A stretch of DNA of 9,445 bases from JADGHQ01 sp045805385 (GCA_045805385.1 JBJMLG010000055.1:1-9445), one strand, 5' to 3'. Numbered from the stretch's first letter, positions 1-5,580 are shown. Notes: a model not told the origin generated them from the letters alone. A program made the numbers and translations.

Positions 1-576
1 CCCCCGGTTGCGCCAATCGTCATCCGTGAGCTTCCAGCTCTTGAGCGGATCCTTCGCACGCGCCTCGAAGCGCTTCAGCTGCTCGTCGCTCGAGATGTGC
101 ATCCATAGCTTGACCAGCACCGTTCCCTCGGCTGCGAGGGATCGCTCGAACTCAGCGATCTCGTCGTAGGCACGCTCCCACTGCTCTTCGCTCGCGTATC
201 CCTCGACGCGTTCCACGAGCACGCGGCCGTACCAGGACCGGTCCAGCACGGCGAAGCCGCCCCATCCGGGTAGCGCCGGCCAGAAGCGCCACAGGAAGTG
301 ATGCCGCTTGGCGGTGGCATCCGGAGCGCCGAACTGCGCCACGCGCACATGGCGGGGATCGAGAGAGCCCACGAGCCGCTTGATCGCTCCGCCCTTGCCG
401 GACGCGTCCCAGCCCTCGAACAGCACGCAGGTCGGGGGGCCCAAGCGATCGTCTCCGGTGAGGCCGCCGCACTGCAGGCGGAGCGCCAGCAGCCGCTGCT
501 GCGCGTCCGCGATCCTCTCCTCCGCCTCGGCGCGGGGCAACGAGAGCGTCAGGTCCACGTCGTCGAGGCGCCCCAC
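1..576 (-). CDS. ppk2: PPK2-family polyphosphate kinase (3' end cut by the window edge)
   Basis: Family role: cytosolic transfer of phosphate between polyphosphate and nucleotides (AMP, ADP or GDP, depending on class). The visible 192 residues run from a GTG start at 576 to the window edge with no stop. The Walker A motif GWDASGKGG lies at residues 55-63. A conserved block APDATAKRHHFLWRFW follows at about 84-99. The Walker B/lid region LDRSWYGRVLVERVEG lies at about 111-126, and the typical stretch KLWMHISSDEQLKRFEAR at about 156-173. The N-terminus DDVDLTLSL followed by a helix rich in E, A and R is normal for the family, so GTG 576 fits; no in-frame ATG lies nearby. There is no clear Shine-Dalgarno. 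The gene begins 20 bp after tRNA-Pro on the same strand and is probably co-transcribed with it. The class (AMP versus ADP acceptor) cannot be set without the missing C-terminus. Confidence 0.93.
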   Translation of the reverse strand, partial: MGRLDDVDLTLSLPRAEAEERIADAQQRLLALRLQCGGLTGDDRLGPPTCVLFEGWDASGKGGAIKRLVGSLDPRHVRVAQFGAPDATAKRHHFLWRFWPALPGWGGFAVLDRSWYGRVLVERVEGYASEEQWERAYDEIAEFERSLAAEGTVLVKLWMHISSDEQLKRFEARAKDPLKSWKLTDDDWRNRG

Positions 577-596
577 GCGGCAAATCGTCTCAGGTA

Positions 597-671
597 TCGG
601 GACGGCCGGATTCGAACCGGCGACCTCCTGCTCCCAAAGCAGGCGCGCTAACCAGGCTGCGCTACGTCCCG
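597..671 (-). tRNA. tRNA-Pro (anticodon UGG)
   Basis: On the minus strand the sequence folds into a complete 75-nt cloverleaf. The acceptor stem is CGGGACG/CGTCCCG with discriminator A, the D stem GCGC/GCGC, the anticodon stem CCTGC/GCAGG with loop TTTGGGA (anticodon TGG), and the T arm GCCGG-TTCGAAT-CCGGC. All stems pair perfectly. No CCA is encoded: the bases after the discriminator read TA, so CCA must be added by the nucleotidyltransferase. The 3' end faces ppk2, only 20 bp away, with no terminator between them. Confidence 0.97.
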
Positions 672-684
672 GCGGCCTGGACGA

Positions 685-713
685 ATGTTCGATCCGCCCG
701 GCCGGCGACTCAA
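685..713 (-). promoter_or_regulatory. Candidate promoter of tRNA-Pro
   Basis: On the minus strand TTGAGT (713-708) is followed after 17 bp by GAACAT (690-685). This places the start of transcription about 7 nt before the tRNA 5' end at 671. The -35 matches TTGACA at four positions and the -10 matches TATAAT at only three, so this is a modest candidate supported mainly by spacing and position. Confidence 0.35.
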
Positions 714-773
714 GCATAGGCCCGCCAAGGCGACGGAAGGCCTGGACCCTCACCCGACCTGCCCAGGTTTCAA

Positions 774-1316
774 ATGCCGCCTTCACGAAACCGCGCACTC
801 AGGATCGTCGCTCCAGTCGCCGCAGTCGCCGCCCTGGCAACCGCCCCCGCGGGTGCCCAGGCCTCGAGCTGCGTGGCCACCGCCTCCAACCCGGCGGTTG
901 CGTCGATCTCCCGCGCCAACAACGCGACCATCTGCCTCATCAACCAGGTACGCCGCCAGCACGGCCTGCACGCGCTCCACGTGAGCCACCGCCTGAGCCG
1001 CGCCGCCCGGCGCCACTCCCGCAGCATGGTGGCGCACCGCTACTTCGAGCACGGGGACTACCTCGGCCGCATCCGCCAGACCGGCTACTTCAACGGCGCC
1101 CACTCGTGGAGCGCGGCCGAGAACATCGCGTGGGGCTCTGGGCGCTACGCCACGCCCATGTCGATCTTCCGGCTGTGGATGAACAGCTCCGGTCACCGGG
1201 CGAACATCCTGAACCCACGCTTCCGCGAGGTCGGGATCGGCATCCACCGTGGCGCTCCGCAGGCGGGCGCGGGCGCGGCCGCCACCTACACGACGGACTT
1301 CGGCGCGAAGCACTGA
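774..1316 (+). CDS. Secreted CAP-domain (SCP/PR-1-like) protein
   Basis: 180-aa protein. Residues 1-30 form a Sec-type signal peptide: a basic start MPPSRNR, an Ala/Val-rich core and a likely cleavage site after AQA (28-30). The rest is one bacterial CAP domain. H81 lies in the helix HSRSMVAHRYFEH, E116 in the ENIAWG motif (116-121), and H141 in SSGHRANIL (138-146); these correspond to the conserved His/Glu/His cavity of the family. Cys33 and Cys54 are the only cysteines in the mature part and could form a disulfide. CAP proteins of this kind are extracellular, and their bacterial function is mostly unknown. The ATG at 774 is chosen because the signal peptide begins there; only a weak AGG (765-767) precedes it. 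It is transcribed away from tRNA-Pro across a 102-bp gap. The substrate or role cannot be inferred. Confidence 0.9.
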   Translation: MPPSRNRALRIVAPVAAVAALATAPAGAQASSCVATASNPAVASISRANNATICLINQVRRQHGLHALHVSHRLSRAARRHSRSMVAHRYFEHGDYLGRIRQTGYFNGAHSWSAAENIAWGSGRYATPMSIFRLWMNSSGHRANILNPRFREVGIGIHRGAPQAGAGAAATYTTDFGAKH

Positions 1317-1333
1317 ACCTCCCGGGCGCCTGC

Positions 1334-1339
1334 GACAAT
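1334..1339 (+). promoter_or_regulatory. Candidate -10 element of the winged-helix-like gene
   Basis: GACAAT lies in the 50-bp gap after the CAP gene. A start about 7 nt downstream would give a leader of roughly 20 nt carrying the Shine-Dalgarno at 1357. No convincing -35 is visible. Confidence 0.3.
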
Positions 1340-1356
1340 CAAGGCGTAGGCGACCC

Positions 1357-1363
1357 GGAGGAG
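1357..1363 (+). promoter_or_regulatory. Ribosome binding site that sets the start at 1367
   Basis: GGAGGAG ends 3 nt before ATG 1367; its GGAGG core ends 5 nt before. It is one of only a few strong Shine-Dalgarno sites in this window. It fixes the start of the small gene, although the reading frame stays open far upstream. Confidence 0.7.
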
Positions 1364-1366
1364 CCG

Positions 1367-1600
1367 ATGGAGTACTTCAGCCCGCCGAACCCGCTGCCCG
1401 GCAACAGGCACGCGGCGGAGATCGACCGGATCGTGCACCTCCTCGACAGCTACGGGGTGCTGACGAAGGAGCGCCTGCTCGAGCTCTGCGGCGCCGATCG
1501 CTGGCCGTCCACCGAGAGCTTCGACGCGGCCCTCAGCCGGGCGGTGCGGAGCGGCCGGGTACGGCGGCTCGGCGCCGAGCTGTACGAGAACGCGGGCTGA
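1367..1600 (+). CDS. Small winged-helix-like hypothetical protein
   Basis: 77 aa, with no named family recognised. From about residue 18 it looks like a compact winged helix-turn-helix: helix EIDRIVHLLDSYG, helix TKERLLELCGA (33-43), helix ESFDAALSRAVRSG, then a short basic wing RVRRLGAELYE (64-74). This resembles the small helix/wing proteins of actinomycetes in which a gene product ends in a basic arm and YE. It has no signal peptide, membrane segment or cysteine cluster; the only Cys is in ELCGA. The start is set by the GGAGGAG site. The frame is open for about a kilobase upstream, but that stretch overlaps the CAP gene and tRNA and is not coding. Nucleic-acid binding is an inference from the predicted fold only. 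Confidence 0.72.
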   Translation: MEYFSPPNPLPGNRHAAEIDRIVHLLDSYGVLTKERLLELCGADRWPSTESFDAALSRAVRSGRVRRLGAELYENAG

Positions 1601-1610
1601 GCTCTCCATC

Positions 1611-1622
1611 CGGGCGCGCCCG
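1611..1622 (+). repeat. Perfect 12-bp palindrome before the DUF1015 promoter
   Basis: CGGGCGCGCCCG is a perfect palindrome beginning 10 bp after the stop of the winged-helix-like gene and ending 1 bp before the -10 hexamer TAACGT. It could be an operator or a small 3'-end hairpin for the upstream gene, but with no spacer it would form a poor RNA hairpin. Confidence 0.4.
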
Positions 1623-1623
1623 C

Positions 1624-1629
1624 TAACGT
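1624..1629 (+). promoter_or_regulatory. Candidate -10 element, leaderless promoter of the DUF1015 gene
   Basis: TAACGT matches TANNNT and lies 10 bp before ATG 1640. No Shine-Dalgarno precedes that ATG. The upstream GTG at 1628 overlaps this hexamer, which argues against GTG as the start codon. Confidence 0.5.
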
Positions 1630-1639
1630 GCCGCGCCTC

Positions 1640-2914
1640 ATGGCCCGGATCGAGCCCCTACGCGCTCTGCGCTACGACCTGAGCTCGGTCGGCTCGCTCG
1701 ATGCCGTGGTGGCGCCGCCATACGACGTCATCGACGACGAGCAGCGCGCCGAGCTGGCTGCCCGCAGCCCGTTCAACGTGGTCGAGATCGACCTGCCGCG
1801 TGCCGAGCCGGGCGGCGGGGTGGGCGGGGACCGGTACATGCACGCACGCGACACGCTCGACCTCTGGCGCCAGCAGAATGTCATGGTGCGCGAGCGTGAG
1901 CCGGCGCTCTGGCCGCTCACCCAGCAGTACACCGGGCCCGACGGCCGCTCCTACACGCGCCACGGCTTCTTCGCGCGCGTGCGCGTCGAGGATTACGGGC
2001 CCGGGCGCATCCGCCCGCACGAGCGCACCCACCCGGGGCCGAAAGAGGACCGCCTGCGGCTCACCCGCGCCACGCGGGCGAACCTCTCCCCCATCTTCAG
2101 CCTCTTCCCCGATGCCGAGGGCCGTGCGTGGTCGGCGCTCGAGCCATCCACCCAGGTCGAGCCGTTCAGCACGGCCACCGACGACGACGGCACGGAGAAC
2201 CGGCTCTGGCGCGTGACCGATCCCGACGTGATCGCGGCCGTGCAGGACGCACTCGCGGACGCCGAGCTGCTGATCGCCGACGGCCACCACCGCTACGAGA
2301 CCGCTCGCGTGTACGCGGAGGAGGTCGGCGGCGAGGGCGAGCACCGCTACGTGCTCATGTTCCTCACGGCGCTCCAGGACTCGGGCCTCACGGTGTTCCC
2401 GACGCATCGCCTGCTCACCGATCTGAACGACGAGCGGCGCCAGGCCCTGAGGGAGGTCATCGAGCGCGCGTTCGACGTCGAGGAGGTGGCTGTGGACGAG
2501 CTCGAGCCACCCGCGGACGCGCCGGGCGTGGTGCTCGGCTACTACGACCGCTACCACCGGCGGCCACTGCGGCTGACGCTGAAGGACCAGGCGATCGCCG
2601 ACGACGCGATGCCGGGCAAGCCCGAGCCCTACCGCCGCCTCGACACGGCGGTGCTCGAGTCGCTCGTGCTGACCGGGGCGCTCGGGATGAGCGAGGACGA
2701 CATCTCGCACCTGAACGGCCTGAACTACTCGAAGGACTTCGACGACGCGCGGACGGCTGTCGACGAGGGCCGCGCGGACGCGGCCTTCTTCATGCGACCG
2801 ACCCCGGTCGAGCAGGTGCGCGAGGTGGCCGAGACGGGTGACTCGATGCCCCCGAAGTCCACATATTTCTTCCCGAAGATCCCGACCGGGTTGCTTTTCA
2901 ACCCGCTCGAGTAG
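1640..2914 (+). CDS. DUF1015 family protein (SerC-like, COG4198 type)
   Basis: 424 aa, a normal length for this widespread family of unknown biochemical function. Family marks seen in order are: N-terminus MARIEPLRALRYD, VVAPPYDVI (23-31), HERTHPGPKEDRL (127-139) followed by TRATRANLSPIFSLF (142-156), and ADGHHRYETA (213-222), where the Asp, two His and Arg suggest an active or metal site. The C-terminal part contains the helix-rich region seen in homologues and ends normally. An in-frame GTG at 1628 would add four residues, but it sits in the -10 hexamer, and MARI is the usual family start, so ATG 1640 is preferred. No signal peptide; probably cytosolic. Older annotations link the family to SerC, but nothing here involves serine synthesis. 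Confidence 0.92.
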   Translation: MARIEPLRALRYDLSSVGSLDAVVAPPYDVIDDEQRAELAARSPFNVVEIDLPRAEPGGGVGGDRYMHARDTLDLWRQQNVMVREREPALWPLTQQYTGPDGRSYTRHGFFARVRVEDYGPGRIRPHERTHPGPKEDRLRLTRATRANLSPIFSLFPDAEGRAWSALEPSTQVEPFSTATDDDGTENRLWRVTDPDVIAAVQDALADAELLIADGHHRYETARVYAEEVGGEGEHRYVLMFLTALQDSGLTVFPTHRLLTDLNDERRQALREVIERAFDVEEVAVDELEPPADAPGVVLGYYDRYHRRPLRLTLKDQAIADDAMPGKPEPYRRLDTAVLESLVLTGALGMSEDDISHLNGLNYSKDFDDARTAVDEGRADAAFFMRPTPVEQVREVAETGDSMPPKSTYFFPKIPTGLLFNPLE

Positions 2915-2924
2915 GCCGCTACCA

Positions 2925-2938
2925 CGGCTGGGCAGCCG
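2925..2938 (+). repeat. 14-bp inverted repeat before the adenosyltransferase promoter
   Basis: CGGCTG-GG-CAGCCG has perfect 6-bp arms. It begins 10 bp after the DUF1015 stop and ends 3 bp before the -10 hexamer TAGCAT. It may be an operator in the core promoter spacer, or a weak 3' hairpin of the upstream gene. The 42-bp gap is too small for a cobalamin riboswitch. Confidence 0.4.
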
Positions 2939-2941
2939 GAA

Positions 2942-2947
2942 TAGCAT
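2942..2947 (+). promoter_or_regulatory. Candidate -10 element, leaderless promoter of the adenosyltransferase-OsmC operon
   Basis: TAGCAT matches TANNNT and ends 9 bp before ATG 2957. The stretch between (CAAATACAG) has no Shine-Dalgarno, so a transcript starting at or near the ATG is likely. Confidence 0.5.
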
Positions 2948-2956
2948 CAAATACAG

Positions 2957-3514
2957 ATGGTCAAGATCTACACGCGCAAGGGAGACGACGGCACCACCGG
3001 CCTCTGGTACGGCGGCCGCGTGCCGAAGTCGAGCGCGCGCCCGGAGGCATACGGCGCCATCGACGAGGCGATCGTGGCGCTCGGGTTGGCTCGCGCCGCC
3101 GCGCGCGACGACGCGGAGCTCGCAGCCGACATCCTGCGGCTTCAGACCGAGCTGTTCATGGCCGGCGCGGAGCTCGCCACCGCGCCGGAGGCGTACGAGC
3201 GCCTGGAGATGGGCGTTTCGAAGGTCAGCCAGGACATGGTCGACCGCCTCGAGTCGGACATCGACCGCTACATGGCGCGCGTGGACCTCCCGCCCAAGTT
3301 CGTGATCCCGGGCGGCAGCGAGCTGTCGGCCCGCTTGGACCTGGCCCGCACGGCGGCAAGGCGGGCCGAGCGCCGGGTCGTGGACTTGAAGCTGGCCGGC
3401 GAGCTTGCCGACGAGACCGTCCTGCATTACCTGAACCGGGCATCCGACGCGCTCTTCGCGATGGCGCGATACGCCGACGAGCCCGAGCCGAAATTGTTCG
3501 AAGGGAGAGCATGA
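2957..3514 (+). CDS. pduO: PduO-type cob(I)alamin adenosyltransferase
   Basis: 185 aa, typical of the family. It transfers the adenosyl group of ATP to cob(I)alamin to make coenzyme B12. The ATP-binding N-terminal motif is TRKGDDGTTGL (6-16), followed by AYGAIDEA (31-38), FVIPGGSE (115-122), LARTAARRAERR (129-140) and YLNRASDALFAMAR (158-171), which together define PduO-type enzymes rather than CobA/BtuR or EutT. Two family positions look changed. The usual YGxxDEL is YGAIDEA, and the His usually following the Leu in the ALHLART-like segment appears as Asp128. The core acidic and arginine residues remain. There is no Shine-Dalgarno, and the -10-like TAGCAT suggests leaderless expression. The stop overlaps the OsmC ATG, so the two are one operon. 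Cytosolic. Confident about the family, less so about activity. Confidence 0.92.
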   Translation: MVKIYTRKGDDGTTGLWYGGRVPKSSARPEAYGAIDEAIVALGLARAAARDDAELAADILRLQTELFMAGAELATAPEAYERLEMGVSKVSQDMVDRLESDIDRYMARVDLPPKFVIPGGSELSARLDLARTAARRAERRVVDLKLAGELADETVLHYLNRASDALFAMARYADEPEPKLFEGRA

Positions 3515-3906
3515 GAGCCACCGCGCGCCGAGATGGCGGGAAACTCAGAAACGACATAGAGGTCGGAACCCACTGGCTCGTGAGCGACGAGCCGGAGGAG
3601 AACGGGGGTACCGACGAGGGCCCCAGCCCGCAGGAGCTGCTCGCCGCGAGCCTCGCGTCCTGTACCGCGATCACGATGGAGATGTACGCCGACCGCAAGG
3701 GCTGGGACATCGGCGATCTCTCCGTAGACGTGAGCTACGAGCCGGCCCAGCGCGGCTCGCCCACCAAGTTCCAGATGACCGTGAAGATGCCCAAGGAGCT
3801 GCCAGAGGACCAGCGGCAGCGGCTCATGCAGATCGCCGCCAAGTGCCCGGTGCACCGCACTCTCGAGGGCGAGGTCATGTTCGACGAGAAGCTGGAGCTC
3901 AGCTAG
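3511..3906 (+). CDS. OsmC-family peroxide/thiol-stress protein
   Basis: 131 aa, a normal length for the OsmC/Ohr superfamily, whose best known members reduce organic or lipoyl-linked hydroperoxides through two cysteines in a homodimer. The catalytic pair is seen as Cys51 in SPQELLAASLASCTAITMEM (39-58) and Cys112 in AAKCPVHRTLEG (109-120); the Glu partner in the family is probably Glu42. The mid part SVDVSYEP and KFQMTVKMPKELPEDQR fits the second beta-sheet and linker helix. The ATG overlaps the adenosyltransferase stop (ATGA), and AAGGGAGAG just upstream, inside that gene, is a Shine-Dalgarno, so translation is probably coupled. The sequence is closer to the YhfA/OsmC general group than to Ohr. 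The natural substrate is not evident. Confidence 0.92.
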   Translation: MRATARRDGGKLRNDIEVGTHWLVSDEPEENGGTDEGPSPQELLAASLASCTAITMEMYADRKGWDIGDLSVDVSYEPAQRGSPTKFQMTVKMPKELPEDQRQRLMQIAAKCPVHRTLEGEVMFDEKLELS

Positions 3907-3924
3907 TACGCGAGCCGGGCTTTC

Positions 3925-3930
3925 GATAAT
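3925..3930 (+). promoter_or_regulatory. Candidate -10 element, leaderless promoter of the Nudix gene
   Basis: GATAAT, five of six matches to TATAAT, lies exactly 6 bp before ATG 3937, so a standard start would fall on the A of ATG. No Shine-Dalgarno of normal spacing and no -35 were seen. Confidence 0.6.
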
Positions 3931-3936
3931 GGGTGG

Positions 3937-4503
3937 ATGACCTCCCCCGACGAGCTACGTCCGCTGCTGCTGTCGCAGGAGGCCGCAGCCGCGATGGAGG
4001 CTCACGGCGCGCTCGACGCCGCCGTGCTGATTCCGCTCTACCTCGACAGCGGGGCGCTCCATGCGGTCTTCACCAAGCGCCGCGACGACCTGTCGCGCCA
4101 CGCGGGCGAGATCTCGTTTCCGGGCGGCCGGCAGGACTTCCCGGAGGAGGACCTGCGCGTGACCGCCCTGCGCGAGGCCGAGGAGGAGATCGGACTGCCG
4201 CCGGCCGAGGTGGAGATCGTTGGCGCCCTGCCACCGACGGGCACCTTCGTCACGAACTACCGGATCCACCCGTTCGTGGGTGTGATCCAGCCGGGCCACG
4301 CCTGGACGCCCGAGCCCGCCGAGGTGGACCAGGTGCTGGAGCTCTCGCTGCCGGACCTGGTCAGGGGCTTCGAGATGAAGCGGCTGATCCGCCGCGGCGT
4401 GCCGGTCAAGACGCCGACCTACACGGTGAACGGCAACTTCGTGTGGGGAGCGACGGCGCGGATCGTGCAGCACCTGCTGGACCGGCTCGAACCACTGCTG
4501 TAG
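3937..4503 (+). CDS. Nudix hydrolase, CoA pyrophosphatase-like (NudL/UPF0035 type)
   Basis: 188 aa. The sequence LSRHAGEISFPGGRQ (52-66) is the UPF0035 signature that marks coenzyme A diphosphatases, and it runs into the Nudix box GGRQDFPEEDLRVTALREAEEEIGL (63-87), where REAEEE supplies the metal-binding glutamates. The spacing between GG and RE has the same one-residue extension as Escherichia coli NudL. The family hydrolyses CoA or acyl-CoA to 4'-phosphopantetheine and 3',5'-ADP in the cytosol. The second half, with TGTFVTNYRIHPFVG and GVPVKTPTYTVNG, also fits the CoA subgroup. It starts with a leaderless-type promoter 31 bp after OsmC, and an 11-bp hairpin stem spans its stop codon. The substrate is inferred from the subgroup signature only. 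Confidence 0.9.
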   Translation: MTSPDELRPLLLSQEAAAAMEAHGALDAAVLIPLYLDSGALHAVFTKRRDDLSRHAGEISFPGGRQDFPEEDLRVTALREAEEEIGLPPAEVEIVGALPPTGTFVTNYRIHPFVGVIQPGHAWTPEPAEVDQVLELSLPDLVRGFEMKRLIRRGVPVKTPTYTVNGNFVWGATARIVQHLLDRLEPLL

Positions 4504-4515
4504 CTCGAGCCGGTC
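4480..4515 (+). terminator. Hairpin across the Nudix stop codon, possible two-way terminator
   Basis: GACCGGCTCGA (4480-4490) and TCGAGCCGGTC (4505-4515) form a perfect 11-bp stem with a 14-nt loop containing the TAG stop. It lies between convergent genes, so it can fold in both transcripts. There is no U-tract on the plus strand. Intrinsic terminators of GC-rich actinomycetes often lack one, but this makes the terminator call less certain. Confidence 0.55.
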
Positions 4516-4532
4516 GAACCTGGTTTAGGGCC

Positions 4533-5378
4533 TCAGACGTTCTTCTCGATCGGGACGGAGACCATGTTGCCCCACTCCGTCCAGGAGCCGTCGTAGTTCT
4601 TCACGTTCTGCTCGCCGAGCAGCTCGTGCAGCACGAACCAGGTGTGCGCGGAGCGCTCGCCGATGCGGCAGTAGGCGATGATGTCGTTGCCGTCCGAGAT
4701 CACGCCCTTGCCGGCGTAGAGCTCCCGCAGTTCGTCGGCGTCCTTGAAGGTGCCGTCCTCCTTCACGGCCTGCGCCCACGGCACAGAGGCCGCGCCGGGG
4801 ATGTGGCCTGCCCGCTGCGCGCCCTCCTGCTCGTAGCCGGCCATCGCGATCAGCTCGCCCGAGTACTCCTGCGGCGAGCGGACGTCGACGAGGTTGATGT
4901 CCCTGTCGAGCGAGCTCAGCACCTCGTCGCGCAGCGCGCGGATGGAGGCGTCGCCCGGCTGGGCCCGGAAGGTGGCCGAGTCGAAGCTCGGGACCTCGCT
5001 GGTGGTCGGACGGTCCTCCGAGATCCACTTCTCGCGCGGGCCGTTGATCAGCTTCACGTTGTCGTGCCCGTAGTACTTCAGGTACCAGTACGTGTAGGCG
5101 GCGAACCAGTTGTTGCGATCGCCGTACAGGACGATCGTGTGGTCGTTCGAGATCCCGCGGCTGCCGAACAGCTGCCCGAACTGCTCGGGCCCGAGGAAGT
5201 CGCGCTTCACCTGGTCCTGCAGGTCCTGCTTCCAGTCGAAGCCAATCGCGCCCGGAATGTGGGCCTCCGCATAGAGAGCGGGGTTCTCGTCAACCTCGAC
5301 GACGCGGATCGACGGGTCATCCAGGTGGTCCTGCACCCACTGGGTGTCGACGAGCACGTCCTTGGCATAGTCGGCCAT
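4533..5378 (-). CDS. Tandem-rhodanese thiosulfate sulfurtransferase (CysA2/CysA3-like)
   Basis: 281 aa with two rhodanese domains, the usual length. The N-terminal domain (about 8-125) includes VEVDENPALYAEAHIPGA and a VKRDFLGPEQF segment, and is the inactive partner. The C-terminal domain (about 145-277) has LVDVRSPQEYSGE and AGHIPGA, and carries the catalytic Cys237 in the active-site loop CRIGERS (237-243), followed by SAHTWFVLHELLG. Known role: transfer of sulfane sulfur from thiosulfate to cyanide or thiol acceptors. The motifs and order closely match mycobacterial CysA2/CysA3. The ATG at 5378 has a strong GGAGGT at 7-nt spacing, so unlike most of its neighbours this gene has a leadered mRNA. 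It is divergent from the zf-HC2 gene and convergent with Nudix. It is probably single-gene, as no same-strand gene lies close upstream. Confidence 0.95.
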   Translation of the reverse strand: MADYAKDVLVDTQWVQDHLDDPSIRVVEVDENPALYAEAHIPGAIGFDWKQDLQDQVKRDFLGPEQFGQLFGSRGISNDHTIVLYGDRNNWFAAYTYWYLKYYGHDNVKLINGPREKWISEDRPTTSEVPSFDSATFRAQPGDASIRALRDEVLSSLDRDINLVDVRSPQEYSGELIAMAGYEQEGAQRAGHIPGAASVPWAQAVKEDGTFKDADELRELYAGKGVISDGNDIIAYCRIGERSAHTWFVLHELLGEQNVKNYDGSWTEWGNMVSVPIEKNV

Positions 5379-5385
5379 TCACAAC

Positions 5386-5391
5386 ACCTCC
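5386..5391 (-). promoter_or_regulatory. Strong ribosome binding site of the rhodanese gene
   Basis: Reads GGAGGT on the minus strand, 7 nt before ATG 5378. It is the best Shine-Dalgarno in the window and confirms this start. Confidence 0.8.
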
Positions 5392-5403
5392 GTTAAAAGT
5401 CCC

Positions 5404-5422
5404 AAATCCTGTCCTGAATTTA
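5404..5422 (-). promoter_or_regulatory. Candidate -10 and overlapping imperfect palindrome of the rhodanese gene
   Basis: On the minus strand TAAATT (5422-5417) is a possible -10; a start near 5410 would give a leader of about 30 nt. The same AT-rich island reads AAATCC-TGTCCT-GAATTT on the plus strand (5404-5421), whose outer arms pair at five of six positions. This could be a regulator site over the start point. No clear -35 is visible. Confidence 0.35.
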
Positions 5423-5512
5423 CTCGTTTCGGCGGGGGCCACGTTTTCGAGGCGGGAAGCGGTCGCCGCACCGGCACCCTGGCTCGCGGCCGCGGAGCGT
5501 CTACAGACTGTC

Positions 5513-5526
5513 GTTTCCCCGGAAAC
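5513..5526 (+). repeat. 14-bp inverted repeat in the rhodanese/zf-HC2 divergent gap
   Basis: GTTTCC-CC-GGAAAC has perfect 6-bp arms. It lies about 50 bp upstream of the -10 hexamer of the zf-HC2 gene, in the 209-bp non-coding gap 5379-5587. A short GTCT-AC-AGAC repeat (5499-5508) lies 4 bp before it. These are plausible operator sites; the regulator is unknown. The rest of the gap holds only the rhodanese and zf-HC2 promoter elements and GC-rich spacer. Confidence 0.4.
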
Positions 5527-5574
5527 AGCGGGCTGAACCGCGCCGGCAGGCTCCCCGCGGGGCGGGCGCAGACC

Positions 5575-5580
5575 TATGCT
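5575..5580 (+). promoter_or_regulatory. Candidate -10 element, leaderless promoter of the zf-HC2 gene
   Basis: TATGCT matches TANNNT and ends 7 bp before GTG 5588. The in-frame ATG at 5576 lies inside this hexamer and so is probably not the start codon. Confidence 0.5.

Noticed and set aside
152..583. 143-codon minus-strand frame inside the kinase region
   Set aside because: Arg/Ala/Gly-rich shadow; the adjacent frame encodes a continuous PPK2 domain with Walker motifs.
298..651. 117-codon plus-strand frame ending in RIRTGDLLLPKQAR
   Set aside because: This ending is the well-known false peptide made by translating a tRNA gene; the frame is antisense to ppk2 and tRNA-Pro.
590..680. tRNA-Pro as an integration site of a mobile element
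   Set aside because: No integrase and no repeated tRNA 3' end were seen; the neighbouring ppk2 is an ordinary chromosomal gene.
308..1600. 430-codon open frame on the plus strand covering the tRNA, CAP gene and small winged-helix gene
   Set aside because: Only its last 77 codons look like protein. The rest is Pro/Arg/Ser-rich, reads through the tRNA-Pro antisense (giving the typical AGFEPATS-type peptide) and overlaps a clear CAP gene in another frame.
2915..2956. Cobalamin riboswitch upstream of the adenosyltransferase
   Set aside because: The gap is 42 bp, with no B12-box-like sequence and a likely leaderless promoter, so there is no room for an aptamer.
1658..3427. 589-codon minus-strand open frame opposite DUF1015 and the adenosyltransferase
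   Set aside because: Long antisense frames are common at this GC content; the composition is His/Arg/Val-rich with no domain pattern, and both sense genes are well conserved.
3933..5396. 487-codon plus-strand frame across the Nudix and rhodanese genes
   Set aside because: It runs across two convergent genes with clear family motifs and has no recognisable domain.
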